Below the pieces are notes generated by a model that had not been told where the DNA came from, made no database searches, and worked only from the letters and a program-made list of their open reading frames with translations. A stretch of 64,000 bases of DNA from Flabesymbios commensalis (lineage: Eukaryota > Annelida > Polychaeta > Terebellida > Flabelligeridae). Of the stretch, positions 48,441-60,013 are shown one piece after another (the first letter of the stretch is position 1; each line of letters opens with the position of its first letter). The stretch is taken from positions 78,990,919-79,054,918 of the forward strand of contig OZ024908.1 in NCBI GenBank assembly GCA_964017125.1, written 5' to 3'. A program made the translations under genes and the position numbers.

Positions 48441-48949
48441 CTTACCGCTGTGACTAGAATATTGATTTTTTTATACATTTGAAACCTTTAGTTAATATTC
48501 AGCTATTATTAAATTACAATATTGGCCAATACTAGATGAATAAGCGATTCCAATGGTATATCAGGCTTAAAAATATAGAAGTTATAATTGTCCAAAGATT
48601 GATCAATTTTGGCAATTTATTAAAATATCTTTTTATATAAGGGTAGGTGGGACTTTATGCTTGGTGGATATTTTATAATCTATCAAAAGTAAACAAAACC
48701 ATAAATCATTTTATTTAGTAGATCACATTGAACATGTAGATTTCTTTTTTTATTTGTATAGGTATAGGTTTGGGGTACGCCTATATTGACAGCTGGAATC
48801 TACAAGGTATACATACTTAAAACAGAAGCGGGCAGGGTATTGAACAGCCCCTCCCACAGTTGATAGCGCATACTTGAAATAACGAGTTCGCACCTGACCA
48901 CATCACTGTGACACCCATCTGAACGTGGAATAAGCTCCACGCCTCGGTC
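48441..48949. other. No gene seen
   Basis: AT-rich, then a more GC-rich 150-base stretch next to the LINE fragment. Confidence 0.4.
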
Positions 48950-50700
48950 CACGCCACGTTGTCCACACCTAACGTGAGTTGAAGTGAACGGATTCACCTT
49001 GTCTGCAATGTACCTGAACTTTGTATGTGAGATTTTATTTGGCTGGCAACGATTTTCTCGAACAATTCGGAAACAAAATTTATTCCAGATACAGGTCTAA
49101 AATTGCTTAATTCATTTCGATCCAGTTAAAGTTTTTTTTAATAGTGGTGTAACATGAGCAATTTTGAAGTCATCTGGGAACTTCCCTTCTGCCATTGAGA
49201 GAGATTTATGATCATTGTGATTGACCCGGCCAGAATATCAGCGCTGTCCTTGACGATTTGATTTGGACATGGATTCAGGTCACATGATTTGCTGGGTGAT
49301 GACCAAATAATATTTGACACGTTACTTTCTGAGATTTGTGAGAAAGTGAGTGAAGGATTCGGGGCAGCTGGAGGAGTAGGGATGGATATTTAAATCTGAT
49401 TTTGCTGACAGCAGAGTGTCCCTGATTTTAGTGATCTTACTTATAAAAAAATATTGAAAGAGCTCGCAAGTTTGGTATTGCATGAACTATCCGGAAGTAT
49501 ATTTTTTTTTTATGCAAAATGTATTTCATTTTGTCCCATAATTCTCTAGCGTTTGTAACGTTTTCTGAAACCAAATTTGTATAATGGTGTTTTTTGCCTT
49601 TGCCATTATTAGTCTGTTACACAGGTGAAGTTGTGCATTGAGTCGTGATCGATTAGAATCTGTTCGGTCCCTTCTCCATATTCTTTCCAACTGCCTTTTT
49701 TTCCTTTTAGATGACGAAATTTCATCGGTTATCCACTCATTTACTGGTCTAGCATTTGGTGTTACCTTACAACTTTCTAGAGGTGCATGTTTATCAAGCA
49801 TGTCGACATTGTAGCATGGTATTGGGTATATAAAGAGGTAGCAAAATTTGTGTCAGGGTTCTGAATTAGGTCGGAATTGGTTAGACCATTTTTGAAATGA
49901 TCAATGTCAAAATTTTCTGTAAGATCTGTAATTTATTTTTTCCTCTGGCTGGCATAGTTTAGCTGTCTAGTTCAGAGTAGCAACAAATGAAGAGTGGTCA
50001 CTCATCTGATCTGTTGATCTTATTTTGTTAAGTAAATTACATTCATCACTGTCTTGTAATGAGCCAATCTAGGGTATTTCAAAATTTATGGGTGGGGAAG
50101 CTCACGTGTTGTTTCAAGTTAAACATATCAAGGATATTAATCATAGCCACTGCATCAGAAGAGCTGTTTCCATATGAAATATTAAAGTCACCAGAAATTA
50201 TAAAATCTAATGGCAGCGATTTAAGAAAAGCCAAAAAATCCTGAAACCCGTCGAAAAAGGCATTACATGAGCCAGGTAGTCGGTAGATAGTGACTAAATT
50301 TAGACGTCGATTACCTAAATCTGTTGAGACAGATATATTTTGGAATGATTGGTATGTAGGCGACTTTTTGAAGATACACACGGGTCGTGTGTTTTCATGA
50401 GTGAAACATCCAACACCGCCACCTTTTTTATTTTACCTTTAATCTGTTTTGATCTGGGTGAATGATGCACAACAAAACCATGCTTTAGTGTCACTTGGTT
50501 TTATCCAAGTTTCTGTTACCATCATGCAGGAAATTTTGTGGTCCGAAAAATATGAATTCAGTGTGGGACCCTTGTTTCTAAAGAGACTGCATGTTAGAAC
50601 AAGCAAGTTTAATTGATTCAGCTTTCTTTGATTTTGGTGAACTGGGGCCAGTGTTGGTGCTGATGTCACCAGCCAAAAGCAATCAAATCAGAAAAGCTGT
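48950..50700 (-). mobile_element. CR1-like LINE fragment (endonuclease to start of reverse transcriptase)
   Basis: On the minus strand: endonuclease pieces LNSYFSDHKISCMMVTETWI (50439-50669) and VTIYRLPGS..FIISGDFNI (50079-50381); a linker LDKHAPLE..RKKRQLERIWRRDR (49526-49801); the pre-RT signature SPSKSCDLNPCPNQIVKDSA (49138-49320); and NFRPVSGINFVSELFEKIVA near 49030-49090. It stops at YIADKVNPF near 48985, before the catalytic palm. There are stops and frame changes between blocks. It is both 3'-truncated and internally decayed, the reverse of the usual 5' truncation, so a later deletion or rearrangement probably removed the rest. Confidence 0.85.
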
Positions 50701-51129
50701 CTTATTTTTTACTGCAATCTTTTGGTGGCAGATGATAGCAGGAGAAAACTGTGCAAAGAACAGCGGTTTAAAAATCAAAGACGGCGACAAGCCTTCACAA
50801 ATTTTAAAATTTATCAAAGTAGGTGGTTGTGGTTGAAAACATTTCCATTTGAATTTGTCCTACATTGCTTGCGATGTTGGCACGAAATCTGGCGTGAAAG
50901 AGCCGAAAAATACATTAGCATCACAACATCATTAATCTTCACAGCCACAACCGTAGGAGAAGAGAGACGCACGCTGGCACAGTTAAATATGTGTATGCCT
51001 TTTCCTGTCGGTATATAAGAATATTAAATCCAATTTATCTTACTATAATTTATACTGGTTTGCGAAGAATCAGATTTTAGAATGGGGTTTTAGGCCATCT
51101 TTGTGCACATATAGGCTAAAATGGGCCAG
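50701..51129. other. No gene seen
   Basis: Probably includes the LINE 5' region. Nothing recognisable. Confidence 0.35.
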
Positions 51130-51395
51130 GAGAACCTCCTGAGGATGGTGAGATAAATGAGATGACACTGTCCCCCGGATACAGGATTCGAAATTCAAAC
51201 CTTGACGGACTGAGGCCGCTACTTCTCGCTACTTCTCGGTCACGGCGGCCCCTACAATATTGAATTTTTACTAGTGAGCATGGAAGAAACTTGTGCTTCT
51301 TTGAAACTTGAATGCCAAAGCAGGGTTCCAACCCTCGATCTCCGACTTTCCAAACAAGCAGCTTTAACCACTGCACCAGGAATCCCCGCCCGTCA
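51130..51395 (-). mobile_element. tRNA-derived SINE
   Basis: On the minus strand the head starts near 51392 with GGGGATTCC, followed by an A-box-like TGGTGCAGTGGTTAAAGC and a B-box-like GGTTGGAACCCTGC (about 51319-51332). The spacing fits a tRNA promoter. A body of about 180 bases follows. The A and B boxes are imperfect, so it is probably inactive. Confidence 0.7.
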
Positions 51396-52312
51396 TCCTA
51401 GGTGAAAAACAGGAATATTTGTTGAAGAAGAAAGCGCAGTTTGTCCCAGGTCCGTCAATAGATTAGACTTGGTAAATAACTTGTTAAATCGAAGCAATAA
51501 TTTATTTTACAGTACTGGTAATATGTGCTGGCACCAGATAACAATTTGACTTCATATCATGATATATAGGCCTATGACAGACAAAAAATAATATGATATG
51601 TAGGCCTATGACAGACAAAAAATCAGTCCTGTTATGACAGGTATCCGTTTGTTTGACTGAGCAGTGAACCTAATTAAAAACATGCTTGACCTGAACACAC
51701 TAGAGAAAACAGTCCTCACTTATTATTTTAATAAAGGTTTTTGTAATAAAATTCGTCATAATACTAATTCCGATAACGTTTAAAACTTCCTGTATTTCAG
51801 TATGTTTCTATGGGTGTAATTTATTTTATATTATATACAGTTTAGAAATTATTTACTACAAATTATTTAATTAAATATTGTACTTGTTTTAGAGAAAAAT
51901 ATAAGATATTAGGTTCAAATGAGGATGACGAAGTTTGAAATATTTGTTTAAAGATATAAAATTTTAGGCATACGTTGTGCGTGTACAGCCGCGAAAAAAA
52001 ATCGTTTCCCTTGATGTACCACAGCATGTGGAAGCAATGATAGGGTTACAAGCCTTGACATAAATCCAGTGCCGTGAGTCGTGAGAATGATAAAATGCAT
52101 GCGACATGATATGCTTCATGTTCTTGTGTTTAATCAGCCGATGTCCATGACACCCATCTTCCTTAAAGCAAGGCTAGGCTCATCGAGGTCGCCAACCTCG
52201 CAAAGCCTAGATGATGACACCCTGACCCATGATTTAATCACGAGAACCTAACCACAAGAAAAAAAATGACTTGTATATCCCTATTAATAATTTGTGTTGT
52301 CCTTATCCTAGT
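51396..52312. other. No gene seen
   Basis: A short direct repeat TAGGCCTATGACAGACAAAA occurs at 51568 and 51602. AT-rich otherwise. Confidence 0.45.
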
Positions 52313-52353
52313 TTAATGTTGAGCCATCGTCGCAGACGCTGGGCCAACATTAA
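52313..52353. repeat. GTTGG/CCAAC mini-hairpin
   Basis: TTAATGTTGAGCC and GGGCCAACATTAA are near-perfect inverted copies around CGTCGCAGACG, which is itself nearly palindromic. The same design is seen at 7700-7850 and 54974-55018. Confidence 0.7.
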
Positions 52354-52748
52354 ATGAATTAGTGGAAGATCGCCGGCACAGTTATTCTTGAAATTATAGA
52401 AAAAAAATCGAATAAACCACTAAATTAGTTCATTTAATGACATCCTGAATAGGGCAAATTATGTACGAATGTTTATTGCGTATTTCGCTTCGCTTACATG
52501 TACCATACTACAATTGCAACCAAAGGGTTGGCACGTACTGAAGCCATGCTATATACCTGCTTTTCAATAAAAAATCAGATCAGATCCAGTAGAACTTGGA
52601 CTGCAATTACAAGTGAATTGAAGTCGAGCTTCACAATTTTTTTCACATTGACTTTTTTGTCAATGCAGTTCAAACAAAAATAAAAACATTTATTTTCCAC
52701 AACACAACTTTGAATGCATTGCATAAGTGGTGAGTCTGTCGCTTCGTC
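52354..52748. other. Upstream region of the receptor gene
   Basis: It must hold the promoter and 5' UTR of the gene starting at 52749, but I see no convincing TATA box, initiator or splice acceptor. An upstream non-coding exon cannot be excluded. Confidence 0.4.
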
Positions 52749-55700
52749 ATGCATCATCAGACATCGCTATGTTTTGCGTCTATCTTTGTGTTGCTAGGAG
52801 CCAATGCTGAGGATTACACAGGCTCTATGGGAAAAGAAATCCATCTAAAATCACTGTTGCTAGATGATTTAAACATCTGTGTGATAAAGACAACCTCTTC
52901 AAATATGCAACACATTTTTGGAAGTTTATACTGGTGTGCAATGAATCAGATTTTGCATTGTCTCGTCAGAGACAAGACAAATTTGCCCAAAACAGGACGC
53001 TTGCGTGGTAGATACTGTGGATCAATTTGGATGCGTGAAGAAGTGCTTGCTCCCTTCACAAAAACAATCATTATGCAACTAAGCGACGGCTACAATATAC
53101 ATCTTAGCATACTACAGTTCAATTTATATGTTTCAAAGCACGAGCGCTGTTCACATAATAATATGTTTTTCATGTCTCTAGGATTCAATAGTGATACATA
53201 TTGTGGAGTCAGAATTCCATGGACGTTAGTCATTAAAGAGAGCCTAGTGGCTCTGCATCTATCTTTATCAAGCATTAAACCATATGCTGTGAAACTATTT
53301 TACATCGGTTTCCATTTAAACTGGATCCACGATATTCACCAAATAAACAAATTGAATATGCTTGGTTATTTTTGGTCATCTATCGAAGTTACAAAATCAT
53401 CTTACATGTTCCATACAGAAATCATTCAGTATATGTATTATCTGATCACTAATCCAAGCAGATATTTTGAAATTCGCATATCATACGTTGATTTATCAAA
53501 TTCTGATGTAACTGTTTATGATGGACCTGGACGAATGTCCAATGTACTTTTCGATAATCATGATCCATCTAATTTTCAAAATGCGATGGTCAAGTCTTCA
53601 GCTAATTGTATCTTTTTAAGAATACAACAATTTAATTTTACAACATTTCGCATCCATACAAAGAACGCTAATATGAAAATATCAAATTGCCAGGAAACTT
53701 TTAGACATGGGATCATTACAATTAAATCAAGTAATTATTTAAACATTGCATGCTTGTACGCTTTTGACATATATCTCAAACTTACGATACAGTCATTTCA
53801 GTTTTCTGGCCCAAACATGATGACAGACTTATCTCAATTTACGTGTCAATATGGAGGACTTAATGTAATGTTTAGCAATGGTAAATGGTTTGAATTTTGT
53901 CAAAATGTGTACTACTTGGACATCTATAGCGAGCGTAAGGCAATGTATTTCACTTTTATTTTGTTTTCGGGTTATTCACAAGGTCATATTAGAGCTGCAA
54001 TTATTCCTAAATTTTGTCCAGCGATTTACGCTGAATTGTTGAAACCGGGTAGCGTATTGAAATTTGATTTTAAAACTGGGTGTACACGATTCATTTGCTC
54101 CCCATCCATTAATGACATGACAAAGTGTGCTATAAAACTGGGACCTCCACCATTAGGAACAACAGAAATATCGCTTGGGCAGTTGAAAACTTTAAGTTTA
54201 TGTTATGATCCTCGATATACTGATATTAAACCAAAGGAACGTATGACGGCGCGTATGAGATCAGTTAACTTCCCTAACTGGCCTTTTGATTTGAACAGAA
54301 CCATCATACATACATGGACTAACTTTACAGATTCAATAAATATGAAATTCTATCATCTACATAACGCGTCTTTGATGTTACCTAGCTTTTGCAAGAATTC
54401 TAGACGTCAAATGGGAGTAGTTGTTGCGATATCAGCCTGCACAGACAACCAGCATGGACAACATGCATCTATTGCAGTTAAGCATATACCTGTTTTATCC
54501 GAGGATTGCACAGGTGTTGTGCACAACTTTAAACCAGTGGAAATAAACAAAGTGGGAAGTGGGCGTTACCACGATTTTCTCTACAAAGACAGTGGTGGTG
54601 TAAACAGAGAACACATTGTATTGGTTACCTATAAAACGTGCCCCGCGGAATGCAGAAATTACAAATACAGCACTTTTGTGAGGAATATAGATGGGAGAAC
54701 AGTGTTGGAAACTACATCATATGTTGGGGATTTTTCAGCAACCGGTGATTACCACAGAGGGTTTCGGGTGTCAATGCTGATACCTAATAAGACTTGTGAA
54801 AAACATCATGAATGTATTTTAAGTATACACATGAGCAAAACAGAAGTGAAAGATGAAATTAGTGCAAGAAATAATTCTGAAAGAGTGATTATTAATCCAA
54901 ACAAGTAAGATATTATATATTATTTTAATATTATTTTTAATTACTATTTAATACTCTACCCAAATTTATAAATGTGTAATGTTGGACCACCGTGTGCGAT
55001 GTCGGTCCAACATTACACAAGTATATAGGGTATATGCGTATCTTGTTGACTGGAAAAAGTTTAAAAACAGTCCTTTTTTCATGCATATATTTATATATTT
55101 TTTCAGGTTATCTAACTGGGAAGAGGCTCAGTACCATTGCGAGTCTCTGAACATGACACTATTGCAATATAGCTACGAGAACGAATACGCCACGGACGGT
55201 ACATTGTCTTCAATAAACGGTAGATTCCTCTTCTTGGGTTTGAAAAAGAACACACAGGTTAGCTTTTTAATCTGGTAGCCAGCTATTTCAGATTTCAGTT
55301 TAGCCAGTTTAGCTTGCAACCAGAGTGTCAATGACATGTGAAGCTCATCCTTAATTAGCGCAAATTGATTACGAATTATTTTTTTTTTGAAATCCGTCAG
55401 ATAGTTCTGTGCACAGGCCCGAGCTCTTTCAAACAAACCAAACAGAATTGAAATCGGATAAGAATTGAGGAAGGAGAAGCATTTCTTGTGAGTTGTGGAT
55501 AGAGCTCACTAATTGGGTCTTAATTAGGTCCTAAGGTAATTGATAATTAAAATTTCCGCGGGGAAGATGAATGCACAGGCCCGAGCTCTTTCAAACAAAC
55601 CAAACGTAATTGAAATCGGATCAGAATTGAGGGAGGAGAAGCATTTCTTGTAAATTGTAGACAGACGACAGACAACAGACGCAACACGATGGCATAAGCT

Positions 55701-58700
55701 CATCTTAGGCCTAAAGGCCGGATAAGCTAATAAATTGAAATTGGTATAATGCATTGTCAGCTTCCCAAGAAAAAACAATATTTGCATAATTGGATACTAC
55801 TCGAGCATGTGTCGAAAGTGAATTATTCAATGTTTGATCATACTATTGGCGAGTATAATCCAATAATTTAGACTATACTATTACCAATTGTAACATGTCT
55901 ATGCATTATGTAATTATGAGCAATTATTTCACTTATTTATTTATTTATTTTTACAGGGTAATTTCTCTCACTGGATGGATAGATCACCTTTACAGCGTAA
56001 ATTGTGGTATGATCCTACTAAGGCTATCTCTCGTAATATTACTACCCATACATTAAAAAACGGTTATTATCACAAAAATGTCAGTAACATAAAATTCAAC
56101 GCTGAACAACCAGATATGTCAAATGCGAAGAACTGCACAGCTGCGTTAACTGATTATTTATATGTCTATCCCTGGATAACTATATCATGTGATACTCTAT
56201 ATAACGTGTCATATGTTTGTCAAATTAACAAATTAATAGACAATCAGCAAGGAAAAGCACCGAATAATTCCATTTCGTCTGATAAGAAGTGTGGTCCGCA
56301 ATGGTTTATGCTCGATAAATCTGATCAATGTTTCTTGCTGAGAGACGAGAAACGTGAACTTTCATACAACAATGCTCAATCTATATGTAGTGCAAAAAAT
56401 GCCTCCGTGTTCAAAGTAGACGTGGCGCATGACATTTCCGACAGAGTTTACACTGAAAACTACCTCTTGACAAGGATTTTGAACTCATTGAAAACATCCG
56501 TAAAATATACGTCTCGAGAAAAGCAATATTACACTCTCTTTGGATCACCCCTTTCTAGCGATTCACCTCAGAGTCAGCTACCTGATATAATATTACAACT
56601 AAAACATTTTCCTGCCTCAATATTTTTTGTGGAATTGAATGGCGAATGCAATGTGTTACAATTATCTCCAGAAAGTATGGAAGCTAGTTCTGAACCAGTG
56701 ACGTCATTATTAAAGGGATGGGGTGTCAAATGTCGCTATTGTTCTGAGCCTGTAAATGTGTCAGCTATTATATGTGAAAAACCTAGTGAATTGTATAAAA
56801 GCCAATGTCAAACTAATCACTTTACTTGTCAAGATGAGACATGCATTTTGGTCATTTATAGATGTGATTCTGTATATGATTGTTTTGATGGTAGCGACGA
56901 AGGTAACTGCAATTATTCTGAAACAGGTAACTTCAACAACTTGATCAATGTTCCTTGCATACTGGGTGACTTTGACACACACACAGACATGTGTATTATG
57001 CAAATTCATGCGTTATGCGATGGATTATATTTTAATGGCACATTTATACTAGAGGAAATCGTTTGTTATAAGTATAGAATAAACCATATACACCTGTCAT
57101 CATTATTAACCAATAGTGTTAATAAAGTACGAGTGGCTGAGCCAAAGAACTTGAACTATCTTGCTTGGTCATATATTAAAGAGAGGGCCAGATGTGCAGC
57201 AACAAATCTAGCAAATAAAAATCATTTCAATAATGATACTTCGCCACTGTCTAGAGGCAAAGAAAATATAATTGAAGTATATTTATTGTGTAAAGTTAGT
57301 TATCATCGCAACCGACCATTTCTCGGTGACCCACAGCGTATTTGTCAAAACATAGCCTGTCCGGAAATGTTCAAATGCAGCAATCATTATTGTATTTATA
57401 TGTCTGCCGTTTGTGATGGGCAATATGATTGTGTGGAAGGCGATGATGAAATACTGTGCCCTTTATCATCTTGCCCTGGATTGTTAAAATGTCGTGGAGA
57501 AAAGCGGTGTGTCAGCAACAAGGAAATATGCGATAGCCATATTGACTGTCTTTATTCCATGGACGACGAGGCTGATTGTCATATATGTCCTAGTAATTGT
57601 GACTGTATTGGGTTGAGCGTTCAGTGTACATTGAATAATTCTCTTGATTTATTAAAAACTAGTGGGATAGACCACATTAAGGGAATTATTTTAAACGGCG
57701 TACAAAGACAATTCTTTGTTCACCATCTTAAGTTTCATGGTTTGGTTTATTTGAATATTTCATATTGTGGTATAGAAAACATCAATTTTGTAAAAACTAT
57801 ATTATTGTTAAATTACTATATTATTATTGCTGACTTCCAGAGTAACTATCTTACAACAACACATTTTTTCAAAGCTAATATATTTAAAAACTTGGTTTAT
57901 TTAGAGCTATCTAACAATAATCTTTATGTTATAAATTTTGGTAAACATTTTTTCTTGACAAAATTAGTAGTTTTGGCATTGAGAGGAAATCCATTGAGGG
58001 AAATCGTGATAAACATGTTTAGCTTTAGGAGTGATCTGCAGTTGGTTGATATACAATATATTACTGTTTACGCAGATCTGAAAATAAAATTTTCACTGAC
58101 TTACCATAAACAAATCACAATAAAGGTATCAGAGTCTATAGTATGCTGTGTATTAAAATCAATACGATGTTCATCTACTATTGAAAAAAGGATCTGTTTT
58201 GGTCTATTATACAGCCTCGTGTCAAAAATTGTGTTTTACTGTATTTCCATCATGACGTTATTTTTGACTGTATTTATACTGGCAAGAAACATAAAAGGTT
58301 TGCATATGGTACACAAAAACACAAATAAAAAGAAAAAATACTACTTAATTGCTTTGATCAACCATTCAGGGGCTTTTCTGTTGATTTCCTTATATCTGAC
58401 GAGTCTTTTAGTCGTAGATACTTTAAACATGAACATGTTTCACTGGCGACAAAGTACGTCATGTGTACTTCTAAAAACTCTTATTTATGTATCTCTGGAA
58501 TCCGTAATTATATTTAAAGCTGGTTTAGTCCTTATTTTAGCACTGCAAATTATATATCCTTTCAAACATCAGTGTTTATGGCTACGTATGATGGCCCCAA
58601 TTTTATCCTCAATCTGGTTGGCTGTTTTAAGCACTTATTTTCTCACTTTAATTAAACAATTTAAAGTTGGCCATATGTGTGATTCAATATGTTCCATAGG

Positions 58701-59055
58701 AATGTGTGGTATAACTGGTGCATCACATATCCTTCTCAAAATAACATGTTGTATAGATTTTATTTTCGTTACCATCACAATTTTTCCAATCGAGAAAACA
58801 TACTCGACTATGAGACAATATGCAAAGACACTGAATATGTTGCAAACAAATCAAAGCAGATCAGCAAGAAATAGATCAGTTCTTTTTAAATTGGCTGCTC
58901 CTATTATTACTGAATTACCATTTCGAATGTGTTTGTTTGGTTTGGCAGCTATTACTATTTCATCTGCAAATGATACAGTATATTGTCAGTATGTGTTCTT
59001 ATTTGCATTACCAGCCAATTTAATTTGCACTTGTTTGATTTCTGTTAGGTCATAA
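52749..59055 (+). CDS. Composite leucine-rich-repeat receptor with seven membrane segments (GRL101-like), three exons
   Basis: Exons are 52749-54904, 55107-55257 and 55957-59055, with donors GTAAGA and GTTAGC and acceptors TTTTTTCAG and TTTTTACAG. The joined frame gives 1801 residues. A signal peptide (LCFASIFVLLGANA) supports the start. Residues 85-310 and about 500-600 are CUB-like (DVTVYDGPG; SVNFPNWPFD). C-type lectin-like domain 1 spans 720-857, and exons 2 and 3 meet inside it (FLGLKKNTQ/GNFSHWMD), confirming the splice. Lectin-like domain 2 is about 881-1042. LDL-receptor class A repeats lie at 1053-1087, 1232-1270 and 1275-1310, the first with an intact DCFDGSDEGNC. A CDC-type LRR cap and leucine-rich repeats follow (1313-1495), then seven helices (1527-1798). 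By family it should be a plasma-membrane receptor with a large ligand-binding ectodomain; the ligand is unknown. DRY and NPxxY are not recognisable and the tail is very short. Confidence 0.9.
54905..55106 (+). other. Intron 1 of the receptor gene, with mini-hairpin
   Basis: 202 bases, phase 2. It contains a perfect 15-base inverted pair GTGTAATGTTGGACC / GGTCCAACATTACAC at 54974-55018, a member of the GTTGG/CCAAC mini-hairpin family. Confidence 0.85.
55258..55956 (+). other. Intron 2 of the receptor gene, with retroposon tail
   Basis: 699 bases, phase 0. A segment of about 85 bases (GGCCCGAGCTCTTTCAAACA onwards, to GAGAAGCATTTCTTGT) is repeated directly at about 55415-55500 and 55574-55655. 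After it come CAGACGACAGACAACAGACG and a hairpin TAAGCTCATCTTAGGCC..GGCCGGATAAGCTAA near 55695-55730. This is the 3' tail typical of RTE-related LINEs and SINEs of marine invertebrates. Confidence 0.75.
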
Positions 59056-59143
59056 ACAGCATGACATTGTAAAAATACGCTTTAAACATGACTGATAAAT
59101 ATTTATTTCGTTTAGTTCAATATGTGTATTGTTCAAAATGATA

Positions 59144-59149
59144 AATAAA
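59144..59149 (+). terminator. Poly(A) signal of the receptor gene
   Basis: AATAAA 89 bases downstream of the stop codon; the only canonical hexamer close to the end of the coding region. Confidence 0.6.
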
Positions 59150-60011
59150 CTCCACTGATACTGGATTTTTCGTGTTTCGATAAGTTATTTTAATAAGTGC
59201 GATTAACATAAAGCTACTTATAGGCCTACTTCTTGTAAAATAGACAAAACAATATTATTTAAATAAGGTCCTGGCAGCCAAACTGGTGAGTTAAGTACGA
59301 TGTATAAGCCCACTAAAGAATATAAGTGAAAATTGTACATCGAGAACAATTCTGGATAGTACAGCAGGATCTACTAGACGACGTGATTGTGCAAGTCGCG
59401 TAGACTCAGTTTTTCTCCACATTATTTGTATATGACCATAGTAGATAATGTAAAATAATGGTGGTCCTTCTGGAATTGATCGGGTTTTTTCTACAGGACC
59501 CTATTTGGATTTTGCCGGTGATCAAATTTCGGCATATATATATATATCTCTCTGATTTGAAATTACGGCAGCCATAGATAACTTCACCAATTTCTGTCGG
59601 ATTGGAAATAAAAAAAAATGAGGCACAGAATATCAATAATGCCCAATTTGCTTGCTTACGGCCTAAATAGTCAAGGAATTTTATGATTTGAAATAGAAAA
59701 AAATAATATAAAGTTGAACATTTTTTGAGGATAATATCAGAATGTCGTCCTTTATTACTATACCTGTAAAAAGTCCTAAAGTTCCCCTTGAGCGAAACAT
59801 GATTCGTTTTACAAAATTAAAAAATTACCGCCTATCGCCATGTTAAATTTGTAATTCCAGAACTATTTGACATACATTTTAATTTTAATACGTCATTTGC
59901 ACATCATTTTTATTGCTCAATTCATTTTCGAGGCTAATTATAACGTTTAAGGCTTCGTTAAAGATAAAATTCAAGATGGCCGCCATGAGAGCTTTTTATT
60001 GCGAGCAGGTA
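59150..60011. other. No gene seen
   Basis: AT-rich 3' flank of the receptor gene, with one CAAGATGGCCGCCATG word at 59972-59987. Confidence 0.45.
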
Positions 60012-60013
60012 TA

